A stretch of DNA of 64,000 nt, from contig JAKOGH010000783.1 in NCBI GenBank assembly GCA_024811115.1, forward strand, positions 372,001-436,000, in the 5' to 3' direction. Below are positions 11,301 to 25,437 of the stretch, piece after piece. The notes under the pieces are model-generated. The model saw nothing but the letters and a program-made list of their open reading frames with translations, was not told the DNA's origin and searched no databases. This DNA is from Terana coerulea (taxonomy: Eukaryota; Basidiomycota; Agaricomycetes; Polyporales; Phanerochaetaceae). Within the stretch, counting starts at the first letter, position 1, and each line of letters starts with the position of its first letter. A program made the position numbers and the translations under genes.

Positions 11301-13799
11301 AAATATGTTAGATTTCACATGCGTGGATTTAGTTGAATATCCAAACAATTCCATTGATAGTTACTGCTATACGCTGACTATATTGGATGACTACTCTGAC
11401 TTCAGACTTTGCTGATTTCTTAAGCAAAAGTTTCAAACCCTAGCTGCTTTCAAGAACTACATTGCTTGGGCAGAAATCAACTCAATTAAAAGATTAAAGC
11501 TATCCATTCCAATTGAGGGGGGGAATTTTTAAGTCAGAAATTCAACAACTACTTGGCAAAACAAGGAATCAAGCACAAACTCTCAGTTGCAAAAACACCA
11601 CAGTAGAACAAACGAGTGGAGCACTAGCAGCAAACTATCATCAATAAGGCTGAAGCTATGCGTTATCATGCAGGGCTATTATCAGGCTTCTAGAAGCTAG
11701 CTGTTAAGACTGCCACGCACATTTATAACCAGCAACTGCTTAGAAAGCACTAGTGGAAGGCACTAATCACAGTTTGGGATGGTATAATTTCGGATGTATT
11801 GTACTTTAGAGTTTTTGGCTGCAAAGCCTACGTCCACATTCACAAGGATGCAAGGGTTAATAAGCTTCAAGTAAAAGCCAAAGTTATGATCTTTGTCAGA
11901 TATGAAATTCGGAACAAAGGGTTACCAATTCTGGGATTTATCTACCTACTCCATTGTTATTGCATGCAACATCACATTTAATGAGACTTCCTTTTCTAGG
12001 CAGGACACTAGTAATTGTGTACCAGAGTCTGCACCAGCCAATCTACCTGCTCAATCCAAGCCGAGCCCAGACTTAAATCTGAAGCAATACTTCTCTGAAA
12101 ATAGTGAAGACTTGATCTCTGATTAACAGATTCCTCCATACAATCCCTTAGATCTACTCACAGAATCCATTGGTGCCTAACATATGTTGTGATGGCTATG
12201 ATGAGGATCTCTACTAAGATCCAATACTGATACCACCAGCATTTCAACATCTGAACCCTAACAAACCTAGCTTTATCATAGGTCCTCCACCTCCTCCACC
12301 AAAACCACACAGTTTTAGCCCAATAAATCCAAGGTGAAGACATGAACCTTATCACAGTTCTATACTACAACCTGTACCTAAAGCTCTGAGCCCTCAGAGG
12401 CAAAACACTAGATAGTGGTGTCAACTGAATAATACATACAATGATGTACCTCCAACAGAAGCTTGGAAAAATGCTCAACAGGCCGGCAACCATAATAAGT
12501 ATGCTCAGGACAAAGCAAAATGTGAGTGGAACATGAGCAAAATGTGAGCAGAATGTGAGCAAAATGTGAGTGGGCCAAGTGGCGTGAATGGTATGATGCT
12601 TTGAAGGAAGCTTTCTAGAAGAAAATTCAGATAAAGAGCCTGATGAATCTCAAGTCTATCCAAACTCAGAGGTCATTGATTCGACGAGATGGTTTGATAT
12701 CAATCTCAGTCATGCAGCATCATTTGATCTACTGACCTATTGCAAAGCCATGAATCGGTCTGATGCAAAGCAGTAAAAGCTTGCAATGGAGGAAGAGATT
12801 AAATCTCAGATTGAAAATGAGACATGGGTCCTAGTCATCAGACCTATAAATTGGAGAGTTGTAAAATGCAAGTGGGTCTTTGGACAAAAACCCAACGGCT
12901 ACTAAAAGGCACACTTAGTTGCAAAAGAGTTTACCCAGATGGAGAAAATTGATTTTCAGGAAACCTTCTCTCCTGTTGCTTGACACAAAGTAATACAATT
13001 TTTGCTAGCACACTGCACACTCAACAATTGGGAACTTGAGGCAATGAATATTAAAATAGCCTTCCTTTATGGTGTGCTCAACAAGGAGATTTATATGGAA
13101 CAACTAGAAGGTTTTGTGAAAAGAGGCAGGAGAACCAAGTGTGCCATTTAAAAAAGTGATTTATGAGCTGAAGCAAGCCTCATGCACCCGGAATGAGAAG
13201 CTACATGTGACACTTCTTGAACAAGGCTTTAAGTGCATGTGCTCTGACGCTAGTGTTTATGTTTATGCACATGACCAATCAGAAGTGATCCTCATCATCT
13301 ATGTCGACAATCTTCTGTATATAGGTCTAAGTTTAAAGGACATCAAGAGGATGAAAACCCTACTTGCTGACAAATTCCAAATGCAAGACATGGGACCTGC
13401 TACCTCATTCCTGGGGATGCAGATCACTTGTGATTAATCAAGAAACTCCTGACAATCGATTAACAAGCTTATATGGAAGGGATTCTTTCATGTTTCCAGA
13501 TGGAGAACTCAAAACTATGCTAAACATCGCTTCTGAAGGCATTCACCTCGAGAGAGCTGAGCCTAGCTTCACTGCTGAGGCCTCTCAGTGGATATTTTAC
13601 CAGCAAATGATTGGTAGTCTTATCTATCTCATGATTGGAACACAATCCAACATCGCATGGGTAGTCTCATGCCTATCCCAGTATATACAAGAGCCAACTG
13701 AAGAACACATCACAGTGGCTAAGCACATCTTTCACTATCTTCAAAATACTGTTGCTTCAAAGATCCACATCAGGAAAGGGGTTTCAGTTAGATAGTTAA
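8316..13799 (+). pseudogene. Decayed Ty1/copia gag-pol, element B (gag to RT)
   Basis: Gag is badly broken (8330-10200; Asn/Ser-rich end at about 10030-10120). Protease is seen at 10243 onward, with a D-S-G active-site triad followed by T-x-H-V-T. Integrase lies at 11080-11600: W-H-x3-F-G-H then C-x2-G-K, and a first catalytic Asp in C-V-D-L-V-E; the later D-N-G-G-E site is degraded. Reverse transcriptase spans about 12690-13795 over several frames, with W-V-F-G, a Y-G-x-L-N-K-E-I-Y-M-E-Q motif, and the catalytic Y-V-D-D read as Y-V-D-N at about 13300. The RT-RNase H connection (S-L-I-Y-L-M-I-G-T) is at 13610-13650. Stops, frameshifts and the lost Asp make it inactive. RNase H is split off by an insertion. 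Confidence 0.87.
12519..12571 (+). repeat. Short tandem repeat, 11-12 bp units
   Basis: Four to five tandem units related to AAAATGTGAGC lie in the linker between integrase and reverse transcriptase of element B. Small expansions like this are common in decaying sequence. Confidence 0.7.
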
Positions 13800-14210
13800 T
13801 GTTGTCTATGGTACGTACTCGGAGTTATTCATTGAAATAAAGGATATGATAGGCTAGTATAGCCTATGATACTCTATAATGCATGGTTTGCTCTACCACA
13901 GTCTTTGAGAGCCAGCGAGTAGATGCTTTCTTCAAGTAGCTCCTGGTCGGCTGACTAAGTCCTATCGAAGCTTACCTGCGCCTATGCGAAAAACTCCTCG
14001 CTACAGTATTCTATCCCCGAGCATGCGCGAAGCTGAGGCTCCATGCTTGCATCTAAAACGGTATGTACCTTGGTCCTTTTTATTGCCCCTTCACCAACAG
14101 CGTGACCCAAACACCAGAAGGCCGATTCCGGGTCTTCACGCGTGATATATATAAGACGTGACAGTGTTGCGCATTGCCCCGAAGTCTGCATCTCATCTGT
14201 ATACACTACA
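13800..14210 (+). repeat. LTR-like sequence of a third element
   Basis: The sequence starts TGTTGT at 13800, exactly where element B's RT/RNase H homology stops, and ends ACTACA at 14210. It has a TATATATAAGACG promoter-like motif near 14146 and is followed by GTAAGTCCC. These are the marks of a TG...CA LTR with a 6-bp imperfect terminal inversion. No second copy is in the window, so it could also be a solo or 5' LTR of a truncated element. Confidence 0.5.
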
Positions 14211-14356
14211 GTAAGTCCCAGATTTTACACATAATGCCATCACTATCAGCAATACTCACTGACCACAATGGAGAGCTTTGCATAGACGGCAGTGTCTAGA
14301 GGTTCACAATGCTGCCAATATCCCAGCCATGGTGGCTTTCTGGGCTGCTGGTGAGC

Positions 14357-15054
14357 CTATGTGTTACTGTGAATAAGGATCGCCCTCGGCACTGACACTT
14401 CTCTACAGGCTCGGGATTTTAGAATTTCATACGGGCACCTGTCTATGTATGTAAAATTTATTTTCTTCACAGGAATTGTGACTGACTTCTGATTCCTGAA
14501 GCCCAAGACCTTGGCCTCGGTGTCGGTAGCGTAACGGACCACAGTAGATACCGTCCCTATTTTGTACTGCAGGTTGCCCATATTTGCAATATAATTCACA
14601 TGTAAATAAACATGCTAGAATTATGTAATCAATAAGTCACTCGCCTCTAATCTGGCATTTTGATCCATGCGCCGTATGCATACTATAGCTGTTCATAGCA
14701 AAGGCATAATAGCCCCTATTGCAGCCCACAGACAAAACCCAAGTATGTAGTGCAATATATATCGAGGAAGTCAATGATGCTATCATTGCTATATGCCCTA
14801 TCTAACACAATATAGACTAGAGTGTCTTTCGTGATGCAATACCAAGGTTTTGGTTTATCAGGCTTAATTAGATATTTAGATGCAGACTGAGGCAAAAATC
14901 GGGACAACTGGTGATTAACAACTGGTTTCGTATTTCTCATGGCTGATGGAGCTGTGACCTGGACTTTGTGAATGCAGAAGACTGTGGCACATTTCTCGAC
15001 AGAAGCTGAGAACATGGCACTTTCAAAGCTCTGAGATTGCCTGGCTGACGTCAC
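14357..15054 (-). other. Unrecognised coding-like segments in the insert
   Basis: Two minus-strand open stretches, 14716-15054 (112 codons) and 14357-14599 (80 codons), could be exons of one gene, with GT/AG-like signals between them at about 14600-14715. The first has a Lys/Pro-rich stretch followed by an aromatic, hydrophobic C-terminal part; the second has a V-x-R-Y-A-T-D-T motif. I do not recognise either protein. They sit between an LTR-like sequence and a tRNA-like unit inside element B, so they may be captured host sequence, part of an unknown element, or chance open frames. Confidence 0.3.
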
Positions 15055-15601
15055 TTTAACGGGAAGATTGGGTATGGTCTATCCACTTTTATACTCCTAG
15101 TTTCAGATAATCAGGGAGGAATCTTTCTGGCTGTTAATCCCATACATGACAGAAGACTCAAATATGTTGACTTTTTTTTTGGATCTCTTGTTTATACACA
15201 TTCAAGCTGAGCTTATGCAGTGTCGTACACGTGATCAACTAATTTTTAAGGACCAAACGCATACAGAATCAACAGCACCCATCCACTTTGTGATTGCCTC
15301 AACCCGGGTCATCTGCTCGAACTTTCCTTATTTGACTTCCACATCACTCTATTGAAAGTGGTCTCTTCGCTAATTGGACTGTGCAAGAGCGCTTGCTACC
15401 TGCCAGGACTTTGATGCCAATTTGGCTGGTGATGCCCAGGCTTACAGTAAGCTTTATACTGTGACGATGACAAATCAAAGGGGCTGGGCCCACAGAAGAA
15501 TGGCTTGCTGGATCGTTTGAGTTGGGCGGGCCAGTTTAGGAAAGACAGGTTGCTGCATTGGGTATGTTGAAAATTAAAGAGTGGAATGGTTAAAGGGGGG
15601 C

Positions 15602-15608
15602 AAAAAAA
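15602..15608 (-). terminator. Pol III T-run terminator
   Basis: Seven A residues on the plus strand are seven T on the minus strand, just downstream of the tRNA-like unit. Confidence 0.5.
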
Positions 15609-15618
15609 GGTGATAGGG

Positions 15619-15702
15619 GGGCTCCTGTGGGATTTGAACCCACAGCTGTATGAAAAAATGCCTAAGCTATCTACTAGCTCTGCCTACTGAGCCAGCAGGG
15701 CC
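15619..15702 (-). ncRNA. tRNA-like Pol III unit (possible SINE head or pseudo-tRNA)
   Basis: On the minus strand there is an A box (TGGCTCAGTAGG) and a B box (GGTTCAAATCC) in tRNA order. A D-arm (GCTC...GAGC) and a perfect T-arm (GTGGG TTCAAAT CCCAC) form. The acceptor ends (GGCCCTG and CAGGAGCC) pair only with a bulged A. The stretch between D and T arms is about 33 nt, too long for a standard class I anticodon arm, so it holds an intron, a long variable arm or is degenerate. A T7 run, the Pol III stop signal, lies 10 nt beyond (15602-15608). Confidence 0.55.
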
Positions 15703-15868
15703 TGTCAACATTTGTTACCACTTTATTTGGGAGTATTATAAGTTTGGACAGGTTAAGATTGTCTACATTAGTACAAACAACATGATCATGGACATCCTCA
15801 CCACACCTCTTGGTTGTACAAAGTTTGAGTACTTCAGGGCTCTGCTTGATATCACTATCAAAGTCTAA
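15700..15868 (+). pseudogene. C-terminal RNase H piece of element B
   Basis: The frame ending at 15868 reads like the end of copia RNase H: a Y-H-F-I-W-E segment (HIDIRYHFIR-type in relatives), then T-N-N-M-I-M-D-I-L-T-T-P-L-G, matching the conserved T-x-D-M-x-A-D-I-L-T-K-P-L motif. It is separated by about 1.9 kb from the RT end at 13795. The polypurine-like GTGGGAG at 15884-15890 directly precedes the 3' LTR. Confidence 0.8.
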
Positions 15869-15890
15869 GCAGTGACTTACCAAGTGGGAG

Positions 15891-16230
15891 TGTCAAAATA
15901 TAAGCACTCAGCCGCTGCTATGCACAAGTGCCTATCAGCACCAAAATGACTATTGCCCAATATGGACATAGGAGATTCAGAGCACAACCTTGGGTATTCC
16001 ATGGACTAGAGTAGAGTCTCCTGACCTCTCACTATATGCCACATGTGAAGATCACTGCATTTAGATAGACCTGAGTATTGCACCAGGAGTCTGAGTAGTT
16101 CCAGAGGTCCTACATTACTTGCATATATACCAGCCTGAATATGCTGAATATTGATAGCTTCAATCATTCTCATTCTCTCACACTTTTACACTCTACCCTT
16201 AACTCCTGGAGGTTTTTCATACCCCTGATA
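15891..16230 (+). repeat. 3' LTR of element B, truncated
   Basis: It starts TGTCAAAATATAAGC after a GTGGGAG polypurine tract and matches the 5' LTR for about 290 bp. Similarity weakens after 16180 and stops by about 16230 without reaching the ATTAACA end, so the LTR is truncated or internally deleted at the boundary to host DNA. Confidence 0.8.
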
Positions 16231-16854
16231 TGCATTATTTGGGCCTACCAGGCCATTGGGCACATTCTGGGACTGTTGCACACTGTAGAACCCAGCATAA
16301 GTATACTGGGGTGCCTATTGCAGCAAAAGAAAGGGTTGTTAATGTGGTACAGGAGGGGTATATTGCAGCAGTGCAGAAAGCCCAGCTTCATATCAGAGGA
16401 TATGCTTTGGTTGCTTGGAGGGCCACATGGCAGGTTTGCAGCAGACACAGTCTATCAAATGGCCTATCACCTATAAGCAGTACTCATCGGCCTGCCAAGC
16501 ATTCTCTTTGATTACTAATGCATTGAAGTCACGGGTATGGTAGTACCACCTATGTCAAGCATGCAAACATTCGTCGCTGCAGAGAAACTGCAGAGGATTG
16601 CCCAGGGTCACATATAGTTCACAGGCCATCGACGGGCTGTGTGACCGGTAACCGACGGTCTTCAAGCGGCGGTCAAGACCCTCTGTGACCTGTGACCGCC
16701 TGGTGCGGTCGGCAAAGTATATATCTGGCAGACTGGCACGAGACTGGATTGAACGCCCAAACCACGTGTATAATTGCGGCACGTGATCTTCACCAGCTTG
16801 GACAAGTTGTCGGTGTGGAGGGCGGTGAGTGGTCGACGAGTAGAACCAATCACC
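16231..16854. other. TE/gene boundary and HAP2 upstream region
   Basis: From 16231 to about 16530 two overlapping plus-strand open stretches exist (93 and 111 codons) with no recognisable motif; this may be a further element fragment. From about 16,550 base composition shifts to the GC-richer state of the genic region. A CCAAT box (16845-16849) lies just before the HAP2 start. Confidence 0.5.
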
Positions 16855-18212
16855 ATGGAGGGCGTCGATCAGCTGTTCAACGGCTCGCCTTATCACGCAT
16901 ACTGTACGTTCGTCCATCCACCAGGCCGATGCTCAATCGTCTGACGCAGTAGCCAGCTCATACGCAGTCTCACGTCTACCCATTTTACCCCTCTCAACCT
17001 CAACCGCATCACCCGCAGGCACCGGCGGACCCCTCGCGCCATCCTTCTCCGCATCCTTCCCCAGCTCCTGCCTCTCTCACCAATGCTCCCTCTCATGGCT
17101 TGTTCCTCCAACAATCCCCGGTCCAGGATAACTCAGGACATGAGCAGCCTCAAGAACCTCCGGTAGACCAAATTCAGGATGATGCGCCTATCGACGAGGA
17201 GCCTCTCTATGTTAATGCGAAACAGTACTATCGTATCCTAAAGCGACGGGTAGCGAGAGCGCGGATGGAGGAAGTGCACAGGCTCTCGAGGCAAAGAAAG
17301 GTGAATTTGCACTACCTCGACCGAAGACGTTGTTAATCAGACTGTATGGTAGCCATACCTCCATGAATCTCGCCATAAGCATGCTATGCGCCGACCGCGG
17401 GGCCCTGGAGGTCGTTTTCTCACTTCCGAGGAAATCGCTGCCCAAAAAAACTCTCAGATGAATGTCGAAGATCCTTCAGCTTCCACTTCACAGGACGGCG
17501 ACGAGGATGAGGAACATGGGCCGTTGAACGATGGCCTTGACCGAGACGCTGAGATGTCAATGACCAGCCCTCTCGAAGCTGTGCCGCCCCATGGCTTGCC
17601 TGAAGTGCCTCACACCGAGAACATGAACAGCGTCCACCGAAATTCCGCTCTTCAGCCATTGCTTCAGCCTCGTCCTCATATTCACATCCAAACAGTGCAG
17701 CCGCTCGCGAGGCCAGAACACCAGATGGCACATTCCATACAGCCTCATTCCGCCAACCAACACATGCCCGTACAATCGCCATTCGACCAGCATGTGACCA
17801 TGCCCCACTCCGCAAGTACCCTTGACTTGCTCAGTGCATCGTACCTACCGCCATCGCATCCCACTACGCCAACTTCGATGTCCCCGCATAGTGCAATATC
17901 GGACATGATTCCAGCCGTGGAGAGTACCCAGCAAGAGCATACTTCGCACGCGCACCATAGTCATCACGGTCATACCCATGACCATCAACGACACATGTCA
18001 ACGCCAACTGCACCGGTGGGCAGCGGGCAGACCAGTCCTGCCCTTCTACCCCTACTGGCTCTATAGCCAGTAGCTCCATGGGTGGCATTCGCAACCCCTA
18101 CGCCGCTATGCAAATGCACCATGTCCCACACCCCCATGCGCATGCTCGGCATCACCATTCTTACCTGAATCGCGCAGGACAGTTATACGGTAATACGAAC
18201 CAAAGTGTGTAG
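16855..18212 (+). CDS. HAP2: CCAAT-binding factor subunit A (NF-YA/HAP2)
   Basis: This is the sequence-specific subunit of the heterotrimeric CCAAT-box factor in the nucleus. Exons: 16855-16903, 16957-17300, 17353 to the end. The core is unmistakable: E-E-P-L-Y-V-N-A-K-Q-Y-Y-R-I-L-K-R-R (subunit-interaction helix) in exon 2, and H-E-S-R-H-K-H-A-M-R-R-P-R-G-P-G-G-R-F (DNA-binding helix) in exon 3; the second intron separates them. Flanks are His/Pro/Gln-rich low-complexity. In exon 3 the frame used upstream stops at 18066, while a similarly His/Pro-rich frame shifted by one base continues to 18212. The switch lies at a CCC run near 18041, so a missing base there is likely. The non-core C-terminus is the uncertain part. 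Confidence 0.9.
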
Positions 18213-18471
18213 ATCCCTGAAACATCTTGGGATAATAAGCTTACTCGCTTCAGGTGCAATGAACCTTCGCTTTGACGCCGCCGCCGACCACTCAAGACGA
18301 TGAATACTTTCGACGTTCCGGCTCTAACCTGCCCGTGCTTTTTGTGCTCGTCTCTTCTGTTCGTCCTTGTCGCCTATAACTGCGTCTCCGGTTACTTGTT
18401 CTTTCCCGTAGACTTCTTGCATTAACCCAGTAAACAGCGATAGACACAATGTAAGACCCTCACTATCAAAG

Positions 18472-19297
18472 TTATTCTATGTCCATTGCATCGTCCTCTT
18501 CCGAAGGCATCTCGTGTGTAGTACAACTATCTACAGAACTTTGCGCATTGCCCACATGGTTTGTAGCCACGTCTACTGCGTCCGTTCCCGTATCAACACA
18601 AATGCTGCTTGGAAGAGGAAGAGGTTGGAACAAGACAAGTGCTTTGCTCGCGTCCAACTTCGGGGTATTAGCCAGTAAGTCCGTTTCTTGCCCGCTCTTG
18701 AGTCGGCTCAGGAGTGCCGAATTCACTTGCACGCTAGGTACATCGGAGTCTTCGGTGTCAGAGTCGTCTAGGTCGACTACCACGATGCCTAAGAAGAGGT
18801 CAGAACACGCTCTTTAAGCACTGCCTATCAACACTCACGGTCTTTCTCTGGCTCGTACCACGAACGACACTTCATCGCCACCTCAGGGATCTCGCGGACC
18901 TCTAAGGGGGAAGTAGGCTCCTCCACAGATTCTGGCAGAAGAATGGGCGAGGAACTGGATAAGGACTCGTGTGTAGCGAGGATGGGAGAGTCTGCCCAGA
19001 CTTCCTGAGACAGGACTTCATGAGGCCTCGCGCCGACGTCAAAGGACGCTCCCCTCCGCAGTAGTCTACGACTTCGCGCTCATGATCCACAGGACTGAGA
19101 GGGTGTTTGGCTGGGCCATAGGCGGGGTTTAGAGAAAGCTGAGCCAAGCCGCTCTCCAAAACATCGCATCGCCGCCGTTTTGGTGGCAAAGCGCAGGTTT
19201 CGAGATCCGAGGAGTCCGACGAGGTGTCGCCGTGGTAGTCCTTGCGCTTGAGGGAGGGCATCCGGAACCAGGGGTGGAGGTGAACTGGGTAGGCCAT
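18472..19297 (-). CDS. Unknown nuclear-type protein (basic N-terminus, acidic C-terminus)
   Basis: Two exons, 19297-18839 and 18788-18472, are joined across a clean GTGAGT...TTAG intron. The N-terminal half has a basic K-R-R-R-C cluster, a possible nuclear signal, and an A-Q-L-S-L-N segment. The central part has a conserved-looking S-W-Y-E-P-E-K-D-R-I-V-V-V-D-L-D-D-S-D stretch. The C-terminus is acidic and ends E-E-D-D-A-M-D-I-E. I know similar unnamed proteins from basidiomycetes but no function. The frame breaks by one base at a run of four C (plus strand 19051-19054); with one more base the exon lengths fit the intron phase. It is convergent with HAP2. Confidence 0.7.
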
Positions 19298-19595
19298 GAC
19301 ACAACAATAACAACGGCGTTCGAATTGGAGTCTACTTATGCTTAGCCGCCGCAATCACATCCGTGCCGAAACTTCTGGAAATTGACATGGACCTGCCGCG
19401 AGCATTCATGCATTTTCGTGGGCCATCCATTGCCGTCCATGACATGGTACTTTCTTGCGTCGCTCGTTCTTCACTGAGAACGTTACATACGACAAATGAA
19501 TCATGATGACCCAAACTCAGAATAGCATAAGAAAAGAGGCATGTACAGACGGCGTGCAATACAGGCATGAGTGTAAGACAGCATAACAGTAACAC

Positions 19596-20223
19596 CTAAC
19601 CGCGCTTCTTCGAGACACCGACGGTCTTGCCACGACGGCCTGGTAACACTGATAAGAACCACTGTGGAACGGAAACCCTGCTTCCACTCACCGGTAGTTT
19701 TGGTGTGCTGACCCCTGACACGCAGGCCCCAGAAATGCCTCAACCCACGGTGTGCCCGAATCTTCTTCAGTCTCTCGAGATCGTCACGGAGCTTCGAGTC
19801 AACGGCGTTGGACAGAATCTGACTGTTCTTTCCGTCGACGATGTCACGTTGCCTGTTCAGGAACCATGTTGGGATCTTGAACTGGGTGGGATTTTGAATG
19901 ATGGTAACAAGACGCTCGAGCTCGTCAGAGTTCAGCTCTCCAGCACTGCAATTCGAGATAGGTGATACGTTCGACTTGCTTTCCAATTGAGACGCACCGC
20001 TTGTTGAGGTCCACATCGGCCTTCTTGCAGACGATGTTGGCGTAGCGACGACCGACACCCTTGATCTCAGTCAGGGCGTACATGACCTTGCGCTTGCCAT
20101 CGACGTTGGTGTTCAGGAGACGCAGGATGTGCTACATGACCGCTCAGTGGGTAATTTCAAGCGAGTACGTAGTTGGCAACGCACTTGAAATTGTTGATGG
20201 GCTTCCGGGACGACAAGAGACAT
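19596..20223 (-). CDS. RPS18: 40S ribosomal protein S18 (uS13)
   Basis: This small-subunit head protein contacts 25S rRNA and P-site tRNA (uS13 family). Four exons: 20223-20185, 20131-19998, 19945-19692, 19639-19596, giving 156 codons, the normal family length. It begins M-S-L-V-V-P-E and continues [13 protein letters not shown]; the middle has [11 protein letters not shown] (helix-hairpin-helix part); the C-terminus has [20 protein letters not shown] and ends K-K-R-G. All introns are 50-55 nt with consensus ends and the exons stay in one frame without any break. Intron-rich 5' ends are common in fungal ribosomal protein genes. Confidence 0.97.
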
Positions 20224-20712
20224 GATGGGCCAAACGTGGGGAGGTAACCTAAGGAGGGCAAGACAGTGGGTCAGACCTGACTGGCCGCAGTTCATCCAAG
20301 AGTCCCGCTAGCCATCCAGCCTCTCCGACCACAATCCCGCGTCAAAACGTCCCTTCTTCACTGTTCTAACCTCTGCTGACATCATAACGGCAATTTTGGG
20401 GTATCGTGAAGCAGCAGGAAGGCATACTCACCGGAATCTTGAAGTTTGCCTGTCTTTGAGCCGTAGTGAGAGTAGCGACTCCGTGGGCGGGAGCGTTATG
20501 TAAGCAGCTTCTGCACGTGGAATAAGCGCCTGTGAAGGCCTTGTGGCGCTGGACAAAACATGGCACGCAGTCCAGCTGGCAAATGCTCGCACTGCGTACT
20601 AATACCATGCAAACAACCAAATGTATGAAATGAGATCATATTCTACAGCATTAATTTCATAGTCAAAGAGCAATAGTTGGCGTGCTGGACCAGAACCCGA
20701 CGAAAGCATCCC
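20224..20712. other. Intergenic: RPS18 promoter / AlaRS 3' end
   Basis: Both neighbours are on the minus strand, so this holds the RPS18 promoter and 5' UTR and the AlaRS 3' UTR. A Cys-rich 84-codon minus-strand open stretch (20366-20620) has no recognisable motif and is not called a gene. Confidence 0.6.
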
Positions 20713-24320
<3,608 letters not shown>

Positions 24321-24459
24321 TAATCGAGATCAATCCCGAAGTCATGAAACGGTCCACGTGGTGTAGGCGCCCATGTACCAACACGACGTGACGAACTCCA
24401 AGTCCAGCGTTTACCCAAACTGCACAACATCCCACAGCCAACAACCACCTGCGGCAGAC

Positions 24460-25437
24460 ATGGAGTCCAAACTGTCCGTGAAATCACTGCTATTTGTTAT
24501 ACTTTGCTCGTGCTCACGCCAAATCTCCTTCGCTGTTCAACAGTAAAGCCCTTAAGGTCGTTGACCTCAAAGACATTCTCCAAAAAGCTCAAGTCGCGAT
24601 GCAAGGCAAAGCCAATAAACCTGATCTCATTAGCAAGATTCTCGCGTCTCCGGAAGCGTTGAAGGTCTACGAGGAAAGTTACGGTTCGTCTGCAGGTCAA
24701 AGCGCGTCCCAACCAGCCCCGGTAAGTTTCGGTTGACTCGGGTATGCTGTCAGGTCTGACAATGAATGATGACGGTCGTAGAAGGACGCCAAACAAGTGT
24801 ATGTAACTCTTTAAAACCTTGAATTATGTTCTCACTGTATGATTCATTTAGCAACAAACAAGAACCAAGTCAGTTCAGTCAGCCATCTGCATCTGAATCA
24901 ACGCAGCCGTCACCAGCACCCAAACCCGTCGCCGCTCCAAGCTCCCCTCCCAAATCAGTCAGTCCCGTTTGAACCTCTCTCTGCTTATCGCTAACACCGC
25001 CGACTCTCCAGGCTTCCACTGCCGTGGAGAATCCTGCAACGGCCGCCTCAGGCGATGACGATGAGCTCGCAAGGCGGAAGGCACGAGCAGCCAGATTCAA
25101 CATCCCCGTCGTGGAGCCGTCACAGACGAAACCGCCCAAGGCGGCTCAGACGAAGAGCGACAGACAGGCAGATAAAGGAGTTTCGGCTGACGTGAGTCCT
25201 TTCTTATTCTCATCCGCTTCTGTGTAACCGACATCTCCAATCCAGGACCAGGCCAAGCTTGACGCCCGTGCAAAACGGTTTGGACTTCAAGCAACTGCAT
25301 CGTCTGAACCCGCAAAGCCTGCTCCAGGCAAAGGAAACAAGCGCAGTGCGCCCCCACCAGAAGAAGTAGACGCTGAAGAGCTTGAGAGACGGAGGAAACG
25401 AGCAGAGCGCTTTGGTACGGGCACAGTTAAGGCCTGA
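24460..25437 (+). CDS. THO1: SAP-domain mRNP protein (THO1/SARNP-like)
   Basis: This family binds nucleic acid and works with the THO/TREX mRNA export pathway in the nucleus. Six exons (24460-24473, 24544-24721, 24782-24798, 24852-24957, 25012-25191, 25246-25437) give 228 residues with consistent phases. Residues about 5-45 form the SAP helix-turn-helix: L-K-V-V-D-L-K-D-I-L then K-P-D-L-I-S-K-I-L. The C-terminus carries three copies of the Tho1/MOS11 motif: E-L-A-R-R-K-A-R-A-A-R-F, L-D-A-R-A-K-R-F-G-L and E-E-L-E-R-R-R-K-R-A-E-R-F-G. The first exon is only 14 nt and the third 17 nt. The first donor (GTCCGT) is weak, so the N-terminal join is the least certain part. It is divergent from AlaRS across about 140 bp. 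Confidence 0.9.

Noticed and set aside
20366..20620. Cys-rich minus-strand frame upstream of RPS18
   Set aside because: No family resemblance; more likely leader or promoter of RPS18.
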